Positions 37,104 through 46,235 are shown, counted from the first letter of the stretch. The stretch: DNA of 64,000 nt from Acinetobacter halotolerans (GCF_004208515.1 NZ_SGIM01000001.1:186001-250000); one strand, 5' to 3'. Notes: a model not told the origin generated them from the sequence alone. A program made the numbers and translations.

Positions 37104-37988
37104 ATGGATAAGATCGAGCGTCTAAAAATATTTTGTTTGGTGGCAGACAAGCAGTCTTTCGCACAAGCGGCACTGCAATTGGGGCTGCCGCGGTCCAATG
37201 TCACTTATGCGATTCAATCACTTGAAAAAGAATATGAAGTGCGGTTGTTTTACCGTACGACACGTAAGGTTGCTTTAACGCATGAGGGTAGTCTGTTTTA
37301 TGAGGAAGCCGTGCGGTTGGTGGCCCAGTTAAAGGAATTGAATCGTTTTAAAACTCATGTTCGCAGCCAAGAAGGCAAGATCAGTATTGGTATGCCGAAG
37401 CGGTTGGCAACACAGCTTTTGATTCCGAATTTACTCGCGTTTTATCAGCGTTATCCAAAGGTAAAAGTGTTGATCAATGGCAGTGATGATTTTTCTAATT
37501 TGATCGAACAACAACTTGATTGTGTGGTGCGAGTTGGGCAAGTTCAGGATGAATATTTACTGATTCGACCCATTACCCAGACCAAGATCTGGACATTGGC
37601 ATCACCGCAGTATTTAGCTGAGTTCGGTGAACCCAAAAGTTTCGATGAGTTACAGCAGCATTTCGCCGTGGATTATCATGTGGCAAAAAATTATCGAGAA
37701 ATGAGTGAGCTTGCATTTCGCGATCATCGTATCGATATACCGTATCGCTTACTGATCGAAAACACCGAAGCTTATATTCATGCAGGTTTGGCAGGTATTG
37801 GCATGATTCAAATTCCTGAGTTCGATGCTGTACCTTATGTTCAACAAGGAAAATTGCAACGCCTATTTGTCGATATTCCCAGTCTAGAATTACCGGTCAA
37901 TATTTTGCTGACAGATCGACAATACCGTCCAAAGTATTTTCAGGACTTCATCGATTGGTTGGATGATTTACTCAAAAAACGGCTTTAA
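37104..37988 (+). CDS. LysR-family transcriptional regulator
   Basis: 294 residues. The N-terminal winged helix reads FCLVADKQSFAQAALQLGLPRSNVTYAIQSLE, followed by the linker RTTRKVALTHEG. The substrate-binding domain covers residues ~90-290. It probably regulates the divergent SDR gene from the shared 105-base region. The binding domain resembles the CrgA/PtxR-like group, but the ligand is unknown. Confidence 0.9.
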   Translation: MDKIERLKIFCLVADKQSFAQAALQLGLPRSNVTYAIQSLEKEYEVRLFYRTTRKVALTHEGSLFYEEAVRLVAQLKELNRFKTHVRSQEGKISIGMPKRLATQLLIPNLLAFYQRYPKVKVLINGSDDFSNLIEQQLDCVVRVGQVQDEYLLIRPITQTKIWTLASPQYLAEFGEPKSFDELQQHFAVDYHVAKNYREMSELAFRDHRIDIPYRLLIENTEAYIHAGLAGIGMIQIPEFDAVPYVQQGKLQRLFVDIPSLELPVNILLTDRQYRPKYFQDFIDWLDDLLKKRL

Positions 37989-38086
37989 GCTGTGGTTTTT
38001 TGCCAAGAACGATTGCTTTGACATTCAGCAATATTTGCAGTAAAACTTAAATTAGAGTAATTGCTCTAATTTATATGGGGATAATA

Positions 38087-38854
38087 ATGAAGATTGGTCG
38101 ACAAGCATGGATGATACAAACTTCAGGCGATTTATCTTTGAAAGATCGTATGGCTCTATTGAGTCATAGCCTATTGCCTGCACTCAAACAAAGTATAAAA
38201 ATGTACGCTTTCGCATCTCAATCCAAGCGGAATGTACAGCATGATTTGAGTCTCGATGATCTGTATTTACCTGATAGCGCTGATGTAAAGCAGGCATTGC
38301 AGAAGATGCAATCTTGTAGTTCTGAAGCCTTGCAAAATCATTGTTTGAGAACTTGGTGTTATGCAGTTGCATTTGCCAAGATGCAAAATTTAAAGCGCGA
38401 TGATGAGCTATTGGCGGTGTCATGTTTATTGCATGATTTGGGGATGACGGAACAGCATTATCAGCACCATGAAAACTGTCGATGCTTTGCAGGACAGGGG
38501 GCTTATGCTGCTAAAGACTGGTCAATCGAGCAGGGATGGCATGCCCCTCGTGCGGATCAATTGTTTGACGTGATCAGTATGCACATGAATCCTTATGTGG
38601 CGCTGGAGGATGGCATCGAAGCACATTTACTGCAACAAGCTGCCAGTTGTGATGTGATCGGCAGTCGTGGCTTTGAATTTTCTCCACAGTTTAGACTGCA
38701 GTTACAGCAGCAATATCCACGCTTGGACTTTAATCATAAGATGATTGAATTTAGTCAGTTAGAAGCAATCAATCGTCCAAAGTCTCGTACTGCGATGGTG
38801 GTACAGAGTGGTTTTAAGCAGCTTATAAATTTGAATCCTTATCTGGTTAAGTAA
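38087..38854 (+). CDS. HD-domain hydrolase (cyanamide hydratase-like)
   Basis: 255 residues. The metal-binding HD motif is CLLHDLGMTEQHY (about residues 120-132), with an earlier His in LQNHCLRTWCYAVAFA and a later one in ISMHMNPYV. This order resembles HD proteins annotated as cyanamide hydratase. The ATG at 38087 sits six bases after GGGG; the in-frame ATG at 38075 lies on the ribosome site. Catalysis on cyanamide is not assured; other small nitrogen compounds or nucleotides are possible. Confidence 0.8.
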   Translation: MKIGRQAWMIQTSGDLSLKDRMALLSHSLLPALKQSIKMYAFASQSKRNVQHDLSLDDLYLPDSADVKQALQKMQSCSSEALQNHCLRTWCYAVAFAKMQNLKRDDELLAVSCLLHDLGMTEQHYQHHENCRCFAGQGAYAAKDWSIEQGWHAPRADQLFDVISMHMNPYVALEDGIEAHLLQQAASCDVIGSRGFEFSPQFRLQLQQQYPRLDFNHKMIEFSQLEAINRPKSRTAMVVQSGFKQLINLNPYLVK

Positions 38855-38877
38855 TTTCATCCTTTATTCCTTTCAAT

Positions 38878-38913
38878 AAAAAAGCAGCGCATATTTCTAT
38901 GCACTGCTTTTTT
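38878..38913. terminator. Bidirectional terminator between HD gene and acr1
   Basis: Long stem AAAGCAG-GCATA / TATGC-CTGCTTT, with an A-run on the left and a T-run on the right, between two convergent genes. Confidence 0.85.
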
Positions 38914-38935
38914 ATTTTGCAGGGAGTTGCTTAAA

Positions 38936-39823
38936 TTACCAATGTTCACCTGGGAACAAACGCGCGTAAGCACGCTGCATGATGTTTAACTTTTCTTGCT
39001 GACCCACTGAAGCAGTAGAGCTTGGGAATAAGTTAAAGCCAATCGACATTAAAATATTATTAATGTCTGGTGCAACTGCATAGGTGATCGATGCTAAGCG
39101 ACCTAAGTTAGTTGCGATTTTTTTCGGACGTTTTACGATTGCGTAAGCAATTAAATCTGCGGCTTCTTCAGGAGAAAGCGTCGGTACATATTTATAAATT
39201 TTAGTGGGTGCAATCATCGGTGTACGCACTAATGGCATATAAATAGAGGTAATCGCAATTTTATGCGAATGAACTTCAGCAGAGAGACAACGACTAAATG
39301 CATCAAGTGCAGCTTTAGAAGCAACATACGCTGAGAAACGGGTTGCATTGGCCAATACGCCAATTGAACTGATGTTAATGATTTGACCATCTTTACGTTG
39401 CATCATATGCGGTAAGATATTCAAAACTAAGCGTACAGCACCAAAGTAGTTAAGCTGCATAGTACGTTCAAAATCATGAAAACGATCAACTGATTCGTGA
39501 ACTGCACGACGGATTGAACGTCCTGCGTTGTTGACTAAAATGTCAATGTGATCAACAGCAGCCAAAATCTCTTTTGAAACCGCATCAATTGATTCCATAT
39601 CGTTGAGATCACATGGGAAAACAGACGCTTTACCACCTTCTGCTTCGATCTCAGCTTTTACTTCATCTAATTTCTCTTTCGTACGCGCTAGCAATAAGAC
39701 ATGTGCACCTGCTTGAGCAAGATATTTTGAAACCGTTAAACCAATGCCACTTGATGCTCCAGTGACAATGATTGTTTTCCCGTCGACTTTTTGTTGAAAA
39801 AGTTTTTTGAGTTTTGCGTTCAT
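38936..39823 (-). CDS. acr1: Fatty acyl-CoA reductase Acr1
   Basis: 295 residues, very close to the Acinetobacter Acr1 protein I recall, including the C-terminal NLFPSSTASVGQQEKLN and ARLFPGEHW. It is an SDR enzyme: NADPH site TGASSGIG (about 21-28), NNAGRS (about 97-102), catalytic YVASK (about 166-170). Acr1 reduces long-chain acyl-CoA to the aldehyde and feeds wax ester synthesis, a storage route typical of Acinetobacter. It stands alone with a long upstream region. Confidence 0.92.
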   Translation of the reverse strand: MNAKLKKLFQQKVDGKTIIVTGASSGIGLTVSKYLAQAGAHVLLLARTKEKLDEVKAEIEAEGGKASVFPCDLNDMESIDAVSKEILAAVDHIDILVNNAGRSIRRAVHESVDRFHDFERTMQLNYFGAVRLVLNILPHMMQRKDGQIINISSIGVLANATRFSAYVASKAALDAFSRCLSAEVHSHKIAITSIYMPLVRTPMIAPTKIYKYVPTLSPEEAADLIAYAIVKRPKKIATNLGRLASITYAVAPDINNILMSIGFNLFPSSTASVGQQEKLNIMQRAYARLFPGEHW

Positions 39824-40595
39824 GTAAGTTTCCTACATTAATCAAGCTGTTGTTTACAATGTCCTTGTGTTGCGATTAAACACTGCACTTTATTTTGTAC
39901 TAATATTAACCGATTTTTTTTGTTTGTCTAGTGTAAATGTTTGAAATATAATAATATTTTTAGAGTAAAAGCTCTAAAACAAATGATTGTAATAGTTGAA
40001 AATGCAATAATATTTTTCTTCAAAAGCATAAAAAACAGCCTCTAAACTGAGACAATATATTTTATTTGTTCTAAAGCTCAGCGAGGATCTGTTCTAGTTC
40101 TGTCATCAGGTGTCTCTATGCTCAATCCCAATAGACAAGCGGACTCAGTCTTCATTCCCAACAACGAATTTGAGTTTTCTACGTTGAGTTGACAACGAGC
40201 CATAGTGGTGAGATGACATGTCCAGATTTTTCATTACCAATGTTTGCAAGATGAGTAAATGGCTGTAATGCATCAATAAAGCGAGTTCTGTTCGCCAAAC
40301 TCTTTTGTATTCTAAAGCAAAAGAGGGTGGAAGGTTTATCTTTCACATATTTTTGCGTATAAATCATGCAGTAAATGCAGTGTGAAAAGGCTGCTAGGTC
40401 TGATTAATTTTTTGTATATTTTCATTCAGCATAGCGAGGGGAGATGCTTCGAAGTTTTATAAAAAGAAAATTGTTTGATAAATCCAAACGATGGAAATCA
40501 TAACTTCAAGTTAATCTGCTTTTCAGCGTATAATACGCCCGATTATTTTTTTCGCTTTTTTGCGATTTATTGGTTTTTCAATTGAGGAGTCCTGC
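39824..40595. other. Long intergenic region between acr1 and ettA with a possible gene remnant
   Basis: About 770 bases. The left part (39824-40070) is AT-rich acr1 promoter-type sequence. Bases about 40080-40370 on the minus strand hold two short open pieces in different frames (one reads FIDALQPFTHLANIGNEKSG), which could be the rest of a decayed gene I do not recognise. The last ~200 bases would hold the ettA promoter (TATAATACGC near 40530). Confidence 0.4.
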
Positions 40596-42257
40596 GTGGC
40601 CCAATATATTTATACGATGAATCGAGTGTCGAAGATGGTTCCGCCTAAGCGCGAAATCCTAAAAGACATCTCTTTATCATTTTTCCCAGGCGCAAAAATT
40701 GGTGTGCTTGGTTTGAACGGTGCAGGTAAATCGACCCTACTCCGTATTATGGCTGGCGTAGATAAAGATTTCTCAGGTGAAGCGCGTGCACAACCAGGAA
40801 TCAAAATCGGTTATTTAGAACAAGAGCCACCATTAGACCCAAGCAAAGATGTTCGTGGAAACGTTGAAGATGGTGTACGTGAAGCACTGGATGCTTTAGA
40901 ACGTCTCGATCAAGTTTTTGCTGAATATGCTGATCCTGATGCAGATTTTGATGCACTTGCAAAAGAGCAAGAAAAATTAGAATCCATCATTCATGCTTGG
41001 GATGCACACAACCTCAATAATCAGCTTGAAATTGCGGCAGGTGCTTTGAACCTACCAGCTTGGGATGCAGATGTATCTCTACTTTCAGGTGGTGAGCGTC
41101 GTCGTGTGGCACTTTGTCGTTTATTGCTGTCTAAGCCTGATATGTTACTTCTAGATGAACCGACGAACCATTTGGATGCTGAATCAGTATCTTGGTTAGA
41201 ACGTTTCTTGAAAGATTTCCCAGGTACGATCGTGGCGATTACGCATGACCGTTATTTCTTGGATAACGTGGCTGAGTGGATTCTTGAACTTGACCGTGGC
41301 ATGGGTATTCCATATCAAGGTAACTATACCTCTTGGCTTGAGCAGAAAAATGCACGTTTAGAGCAAGAGAATAAACAAGAAGAATCTTTTGCTAAGGCAT
41401 TGAAGAAAGAACTTGAATGGGTTCGCTCAAATGCCAAAGGTCAGCAAAAGAAAAACAAAGCGCGTATGGAACGTTTTGAAGAGTTGAACTCTAAAGAATT
41501 CCAACAGCGTAATGAAACTTCTGAAATCTATATTCCACCTGGCCCACGCCTAGGAAATAAAGTTGTAGAAGTTGAAGGCATCAGTAAATCATTTGATGGT
41601 CGCCTACTTTATAAAGACTTAACATTTACAATACCGCCAACTGCGATTGTGGGTATTGTTGGTCCTAACGGTGCGGGTAAAACCACATTATTCCGTATGA
41701 TGACAGGTGAACAGCAACCTGATACTGGTACGGTAACGTTGGGCGAGTCTGTTAAAGTGGCGTATGTTGGTCAGATTCGCGATACTTTAGATAACAATAA
41801 AACCGTTTGGGAAGAAGTTTCTGGCGGTTTAGATATCTTGAAAATCGGTGATTATGAAATCGCATCGCGTGCTTATATCGGCCGCTTTAACTTCAAAGGT
41901 CAAGATCAGCAAAAACGTGTTGGTGAGCTGTCAGGTGGTGAGCGTAATCGTTTACAACTGGCAAAAATCTTACAGTTAGGTGCAAACGTAATCTTACTGG
42001 ATGAGCCATCAAACGACTTGGATATCGAAACTTTACGTGCGCTTGAGGATGCAATTCTTGTATTCCCAGGTACTGTGATGGTGGTATCGCATGACCGTTG
42101 GTTCTTAGACCGTATTGCAACGCATATCTTGTCTTTTGAAAATGAACAGCCAGAATTCTACACAGGTAACTATGCAGAATATGAAGCATATCGCCAGTCA
42201 CGTTTAGGTGATGAGGCAACGGCAAAACGTTCGAAGTATAAAAAAATTACGGGTTAA
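40596..42257 (+). CDS. ettA: Energy-dependent translational throttle protein EttA
   Basis: ABC-F ATPase of 553 residues that binds the ribosomal E site and gates early elongation by ATP/ADP ratio. Two ABC domains: Walker A GLNGAGKST (about 40) and GPNGAGKTT (about 365), signatures LSGGERRR and LSGGERNR, and Walker B LLLDEPTNHLD and ILLDEPSNDLD. The arm and the charged linker (KQEESFAKALKKELEWVRS) fit EttA. The start is GTG at 40596 with GAGGAG six bases upstream; the open frame further up is spurious. Confidence 0.96.
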   Translation: MAQYIYTMNRVSKMVPPKREILKDISLSFFPGAKIGVLGLNGAGKSTLLRIMAGVDKDFSGEARAQPGIKIGYLEQEPPLDPSKDVRGNVEDGVREALDALERLDQVFAEYADPDADFDALAKEQEKLESIIHAWDAHNLNNQLEIAAGALNLPAWDADVSLLSGGERRRVALCRLLLSKPDMLLLDEPTNHLDAESVSWLERFLKDFPGTIVAITHDRYFLDNVAEWILELDRGMGIPYQGNYTSWLEQKNARLEQENKQEESFAKALKKELEWVRSNAKGQQKKNKARMERFEELNSKEFQQRNETSEIYIPPGPRLGNKVVEVEGISKSFDGRLLYKDLTFTIPPTAIVGIVGPNGAGKTTLFRMMTGEQQPDTGTVTLGESVKVAYVGQIRDTLDNNKTVWEEVSGGLDILKIGDYEIASRAYIGRFNFKGQDQQKRVGELSGGERNRLQLAKILQLGANVILLDEPSNDLDIETLRALEDAILVFPGTVMVVSHDRWFLDRIATHILSFENEQPEFYTGNYAEYEAYRQSRLGDEATAKRSKYKKITG

Positions 42258-42267
42258 TACCTGATAT

Positions 42268-42297
42268 AAAAAAACCAGCCTGAGGGCTGGTTTTTTT
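42268..42297 (+). terminator. Terminator after ettA
   Basis: Stem AAAACCAGCC / GGCTGGTTTT with TGAG loop and a T-run, 12 bases after the stop. Confidence 0.9.
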
Positions 42298-42426
42298 AGT
42301 CCGGGGTTTAGATTACACCGTTATTAAAGCTATCTATGTTAGGTGGGTTAGCAGCCTATATGTCTATTTGAAAAAATAATATTAATCACCTATTCTACTG
42401 CCCATTCTTTATAAAAAATTCGATAT

Positions 42427-43530
42427 ATGCGAAATTATAAAATTGATATTCTCCGTGGAATTTCAATACTTCTTGTTTTAATTCATCATTTTAATATTCC
42501 TTATAAATTACACGATACTTTTTTGGGTATACAAGTTTTTGGCGAAAGTCTGAGTACATTCATTGCTAGAAATGGAAATTATGGTGTAACGATGTTTTTT
42601 GTGATTTCTGGATTTTTAATCACAAGGCAGACTCTATATAGGAATAAAACGCTTGATCAAATTCATCTCAAGGATTTTTACATACGCCGTATCGCTCGAA
42701 TTGTTCCTTGTTTAGTTTTATTGGTGCTGACTGTCTCATTGCTTGGGCATATAGGACTTCAACCCTTTATGAACCAAGCGCCCAATAATATTGAGGTATC
42801 TTATGGGTTAACGGTTCTCTCTGCTTTTACCTTTTGGATGAATATCCTGATTATTGAGTACGGTTGGGTCAATTATGCATTGGGTGTGTTGTGGTCTCTT
42901 TCCGTTGAAGAGGTCTTCTATGTTGCTTTTCCTCTACTGTGTTTTTTATTCGGGAGAGGTAAAGGATTTATTTTATTTTTAATTGCAATAATTTGCTATG
43001 CACCCTATTTTCGTTCGCTCCATTTCGGCGAAGAAAGTGGGGCATATCTCTATCATTATTTTTCTAGCTTTGATGGTATCGCGATCGGTTGTTTAACCGC
43101 ACTAATCGCTCACAGACTTCAAGGAAAATTACGCTCTTCAAACTTGGTCATTGCAACTACGTCTGTATTGATGACGGTTTTGTATTTTTATGCGCCCATT
43201 AAAGAAGTCAGCACTTGGGGGATGAGTTTATTTGCAGTGTTATCCGCAATTTTAATTCTCAATTTTACGCAAAACCCGGACACTAAAGTTCAATTCATAC
43301 CTTCCAAAATTCTGGTATGGATTGGTCAACGCAGTTATGAGATGTACTTATTTCATTTAATTGTTTTAGGGCTTTTTAAAGTTATTTATTTGCCTAAAGA
43401 GACTTTGCCTTTAGAAAAGGTGATGTTGTTACCTATTTATTTTACCATTGTCTTTATTTTAAGTTGGGCGATTGAGAAATATTATTCAACCCCATTAAAT
43501 CTAAAAATTAGACGTCGTTGGATAAACTGA
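42427..43530 (+). CDS. Acyltransferase family 3 membrane protein
   Basis: 367 residues with about ten membrane helices. The N-terminus RNYKIDILRGISILLVLIHH and the following FFVISGFLITR are signatures of OafA/NodX-type integral membrane acyltransferases, which O-acetylate surface polysaccharides or lipids. The catalytic His is in LIHHF (about residues 18-22), and a conserved RIARIVP follows at about 89-95. No polysaccharide cluster is nearby, so the target is unknown. AT content is higher than in ettA, which may mean later acquisition. Confidence 0.9.
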   Translation: MRNYKIDILRGISILLVLIHHFNIPYKLHDTFLGIQVFGESLSTFIARNGNYGVTMFFVISGFLITRQTLYRNKTLDQIHLKDFYIRRIARIVPCLVLLVLTVSLLGHIGLQPFMNQAPNNIEVSYGLTVLSAFTFWMNILIIEYGWVNYALGVLWSLSVEEVFYVAFPLLCFLFGRGKGFILFLIAIICYAPYFRSLHFGEESGAYLYHYFSSFDGIAIGCLTALIAHRLQGKLRSSNLVIATTSVLMTVLYFYAPIKEVSTWGMSLFAVLSAILILNFTQNPDTKVQFIPSKILVWIGQRSYEMYLFHLIVLGLFKVIYLPKETLPLEKVMLLPIYFTIVFILSWAIEKYYSTPLNLKIRRRWIN

Positions 43531-43675
43531 CAAAGCAAGATGTAGTTGATGGCACAGGTGCCAAACATTCTGATTATGAAAAAGATTATGGGTTAAGTCC
43601 TAGTCACAAAATCAGCCTGAAGGAATGGTCTTTTCTCAAATCAGCATATTTATACCATTTTGTATCTGCTAACTA
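43517..43675 (+). pseudogene. Possible gene remnant after the acyltransferase
   Basis: One frame stays open for about 50 codons and has protein-like composition (DGTGAKHSDYEKDYGLSPSH, then SLKEWSFLKSAYLYHF), ending in a stop near 43675. There is no start codon or ribosome site in frame. It could be the tail of a lost gene. I do not recognise it. Confidence 0.3.
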
Positions 43676-43802
43676 GAAGTCTTAAAAATTAAAAAGGTGA
43701 AATTGATTGATTACACTAAGTTTGAGCTTATATTTTTTCTTTCAAATGATTAGAATCGGTTCTCTATTGATTACATGGTAAATATTTTTTTAAGGCATAT
43801 AT

Positions 43803-44396
43803 ATGAAAAAAATTAAACTTTCTTTTGCTGTTGTTGGTATGGTGGCTGCGACTCAACTTACAGGATGTCTATCTGTTAAAGCTTATGTCGATCCTGCTTA
43901 TAAAAACACTAGTTATTCAGATATAAAAAGACCTAGTCAGCCTATTCCAGTCGTTTTAACAGCTGAGTTTCAAAGAAATGGTGTGGTAATTCCAAAAGCA
44001 GCTAAAGAATTACAATCTTTAGCTGAACGTAGTTTAAGAGCAACAGGTGTATTTTCACCTGTATCACAGTCTAATGCAGAGAATCAGGCTAAATTGCATT
44101 TAACAGCAAATAATGCAGCTGATTTAGGGGAGGCTGCTGGAAAGGGTGCATTAACAGGTCTGACCTTTGGTGCAGTAGGTAGCGCTATTACTGATAAATA
44201 TGATTTCAAATTTAAATATATTGATGCACAAGGCAAACAGATTGATCAACGTTACCCACATATGATTTTATCCACTGTTGGCAATAAAAAAGCTCCAGTT
44301 GAAAATGTACAACCAATGGCTATTAATGAGGCATTTAATAAAGTTGTAGATGATGTGGTGATTCGCTTTACTTATGACTTACAAAAGCAGCAATAA
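43803..44396 (+). CDS. Lipoprotein of unknown function
   Basis: 197 residues. A lipoprotein signal is present: basic MKKIK, hydrophobic stretch and lipobox LTGC with Cys near residue 23. The mature part includes a glycine-rich segment GEAAGKGALTGLTFGAVGSA, which might insert into a membrane. It stands alone with its own hairpin downstream. Probably an outer-membrane lipoprotein; family not recognised with certainty. Confidence 0.75.
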   Translation: MKKIKLSFAVVGMVAATQLTGCLSVKAYVDPAYKNTSYSDIKRPSQPIPVVLTAEFQRNGVVIPKAAKELQSLAERSLRATGVFSPVSQSNAENQAKLHLTANNAADLGEAAGKGALTGLTFGAVGSAITDKYDFKFKYIDAQGKQIDQRYPHMILSTVGNKKAPVENVQPMAINEAFNKVVDDVVIRFTYDLQKQQ

Positions 44397-44410
44397 GTAT
44401 TGAGGTTGGA

Positions 44411-44438
44411 TAATAAGGCTTTTTCGGAAGCCTTATTG
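44411..44438 (+). terminator. Hairpin after the lipoprotein gene
   Basis: Stem AATAAGGCT / AGCCTTATT. The T-run is weak, so termination efficiency is uncertain. Confidence 0.55.
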
Positions 44439-44557
44439 AGAAATAACAATATTTTTTTAAAATTTTACTAGAGCATTCATTAACTAAGTTTTATAAATTT
44501 AAAGTAACTTCATAATTTAATAAAATGATAACTTTATTGAAACAACCTCATTCGATA

Positions 44558-44593
44558 ATGTAATTTTATTACATGCACATTGCTTGTTATAGT
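44558..44593 (+). promoter_or_regulatory. Palindromic operator and extended -10 promoter, copy 1 (displaced)
   Basis: Perfect palindrome ATGTAAT-TTT-ATTACAT at 44558-44574, then 13 bases, then TGT-TATAGT (extended -10) at 44585-44593. Spacing and sequence are nearly identical to copy 2 upstream of czcI. Here the downstream gene is the deleted czcI remnant and the orphan gene at 44674. Confidence 0.7.
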
Positions 44594-44621
44594 AAGGCAA
44601 ATTTTGAGCAGTTGGTGAAAC

Positions 44622-44681
44622 GTGCGACAGCCCAATGAACAAATTTTATGTATATATGAATTAGAACAAAAATATGAATGA
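44622..44681 (+). pseudogene. czcI remnant with large in-frame internal deletion
   Basis: The start GTG CGA matches the first codons of czcI at 47981. The frame then continues as QPNEQILCIYELEQKYE, which matches QLNEPILRIHELEQKY near the czcI C-terminus. About 85 codons between are missing. The mini-ORF ends in TGA at 44681, overlapping the ATG of the next gene. Promoter and operator are intact. Confidence 0.75.
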
Positions 44682-45099
44682 ATTAGGTTTAAGTATTAAG
44701 CTCGTTCAAGAAGAGGCTTCGATAGAGTTAAGCTATATTCCCTTTGAAAATTCAGCCTTCATATGGCCTACGGATAAATCTGATTTAAAGTTATTCGTTG
44801 ATCAAGGTGGCTTAGTTGTACCATCTGAGTTGGAAAAATCTATTTATTCTTCAGGGGATTATCTAATATTTACAGATGTTTCTGGAATAGCTGATGATGG
44901 CGGTTGGGATTATGTCAAGGTTATTCATATGAATAACCTAGTTCACTGGGAAGTTTGGTTTAATAATGACTTGGTTGAGTTGACTTTTGATTTATCTACG
45001 TTTCAAAAAGAGCTTACTGAAATTATGAATCAATTAAAAGTATTGCCACCAAATATTATCGTACAGCCTAGCCAGATTATATTTCCAGAGGAACGGTAA
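44674..45099 (+). CDS. Orphan immunity-like protein
   Basis: 141 residues, soluble, acidic, no signal peptide. It contains DVSGIADDGGWDYVKVIHM and a hydrophobic/aromatic core (HWEVWFNN) followed by a C-terminal helix, a composition common among small immunity proteins of polymorphic toxin loci. I do not recognise the family. Its start overlaps the end of the czcI remnant (ATGAATGA), so it is likely translated from the czcI-type promoter. Right after its stop comes a toxin-like pseudogene. Function as immunity protein is inferred from context. Confidence 0.6.
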   Translation: MNELGLSIKLVQEEASIELSYIPFENSAFIWPTDKSDLKLFVDQGGLVVPSELEKSIYSSGDYLIFTDVSGIADDGGWDYVKVIHMNNLVHWEVWFNNDLVELTFDLSTFQKELTEIMNQLKVLPPNIIVQPSQIIFPEER

Positions 45100-45108
45100 A
45101 TAAAAACC

Positions 45109-45677
45109 ACTGCTTCACGGCGACACGGTCTTAATTTATTTATTACATACTACGCAGCCTTCGATCGTATGTCAGGAGTAGATGCTTTACAACGAGCTCA
45201 ACAATTTTTAAAATTTGATATGTTCACTCAATCAAGAAATTTGACTCAAGGTGAGATCGCTATGTCGCATGGTGTATTGGAGACAAAATTAATTATGATT
45301 TGCCAAGAATTATTAGTGTGTCATGGACTAAGGATAATAGAGCTCTAGCACCTTTTGGCAATATAATCCTCCCACAAAGCCAATATAGAAATTATTTTTC
45401 TACATCTAGTAGTGTGAGTGCGTCATTGCAAGATATATTTATTCATGAAATGACCCATGTTATGCAATATCAACAAGGTATTGATGTTCTTAAGACGGAG
45501 TTATCTTTACAGTGGGATTACACTGTGAATAAAATTAATGTTTACGATTTTCAATATGTTACTAATAAGCCATTTTCTTCATATAATATTGAACAGCAAG
45601 GTGATTTTGCTGTAGGAGTATTTAGAGGTAGATTGCCTAACATTATAAAAAACCGAGGAGCTGGAGGTAGCTGGTAA
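45109..45677 (+). pseudogene. Rhs/Vgr-associated protein with HExxH motif, frameshifted
   Basis: The first part (open from 45100, MSGVDALQRAQQFLKFDMF at 45169) reads through LTQGEIAMSHGV in one frame; the rest reads GDKINYDLPRIISVSW and continues to the stop in another. One base is missing near 45277. The second part has FIHEMTHVMQYQQG, an HExxH zinc site as in Vgr-related and Rhs-associated proteins of type VI secretion loci. The N-terminal context is also absent. The stop overlaps the start of the next gene (TAATG). Confidence 0.75.
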
Positions 45678-46108
45678 TGCGTTATTTGTATAGCTTACTA
45701 TTCATACCTGTTTTAGTGGCATGCTCTGATACAGTTGATTTGTTTGTTTCGGGAAATGGTAATACAGGAATTGTATTTGAGCTATCTAAAAGTGATGCCA
45801 AAAAGCTTGATAGTGGTTTTACATTTTATGTAATGGATAATAGTGCTGTTCCTGCTGGCACCTTAAAAGAAACAGCATGGGAGATTAAGATAAGCAGGGA
45901 AATAAGTTGGTTTAATTTTAAAAATGATTACACCTATAAATGGACTTATGGAGTTAAACCAAGCGAATTTAACGAGACTGTAAAACCTAAGCAACTACAG
46001 GAAAATACTCAATATTATTATTCGATTGATGGTGGCAGAAGTTACCATGGTTCAGGTTGTTTTTATTTAAATGAAAACAAAATGGTTATGGATAATAAGA
46101 GCTGTTGA
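45677..46108 (+). CDS. Small lipoprotein, possible partner of the HExxH protein
   Basis: 143 residues. The lipobox is PVLVAC with Cys at residue 16, after a short hydrophobic signal. The mature part is mostly beta and aromatic. Its start overlaps the stop of the frameshifted HExxH gene and uses the GGAGGT just upstream, so the two were translated together. A periplasmic lipoprotein behind a secreted effector is a common immunity layout, so an immunity role is plausible but not shown. A terminator follows. Confidence 0.65.
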   Translation: MRYLYSLLFIPVLVACSDTVDLFVSGNGNTGIVFELSKSDAKKLDSGFTFYVMDNSAVPAGTLKETAWEIKISREISWFNFKNDYTYKWTYGVKPSEFNETVKPKQLQENTQYYYSIDGGRSYHGSGCFYLNENKMVMDNKSC

Positions 46109-46235
46109 ATCAGGTAGTGTTCCGAACGCTGGTCTTACGGTAGCTATAGCCATTACTACGCTATATGTTTGTCTCGTTCCACCATTGTACAGTGGAATGC
46201 CAAACTGGTTAATCTTTAATATTCTGTAAAACCCT

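Noticed and set aside
40179-40367. 62-codon minus-strand frame as a real gene
   Set aside because: No ribosome site and the adjoining frame is broken; kept only as a possible remnant.
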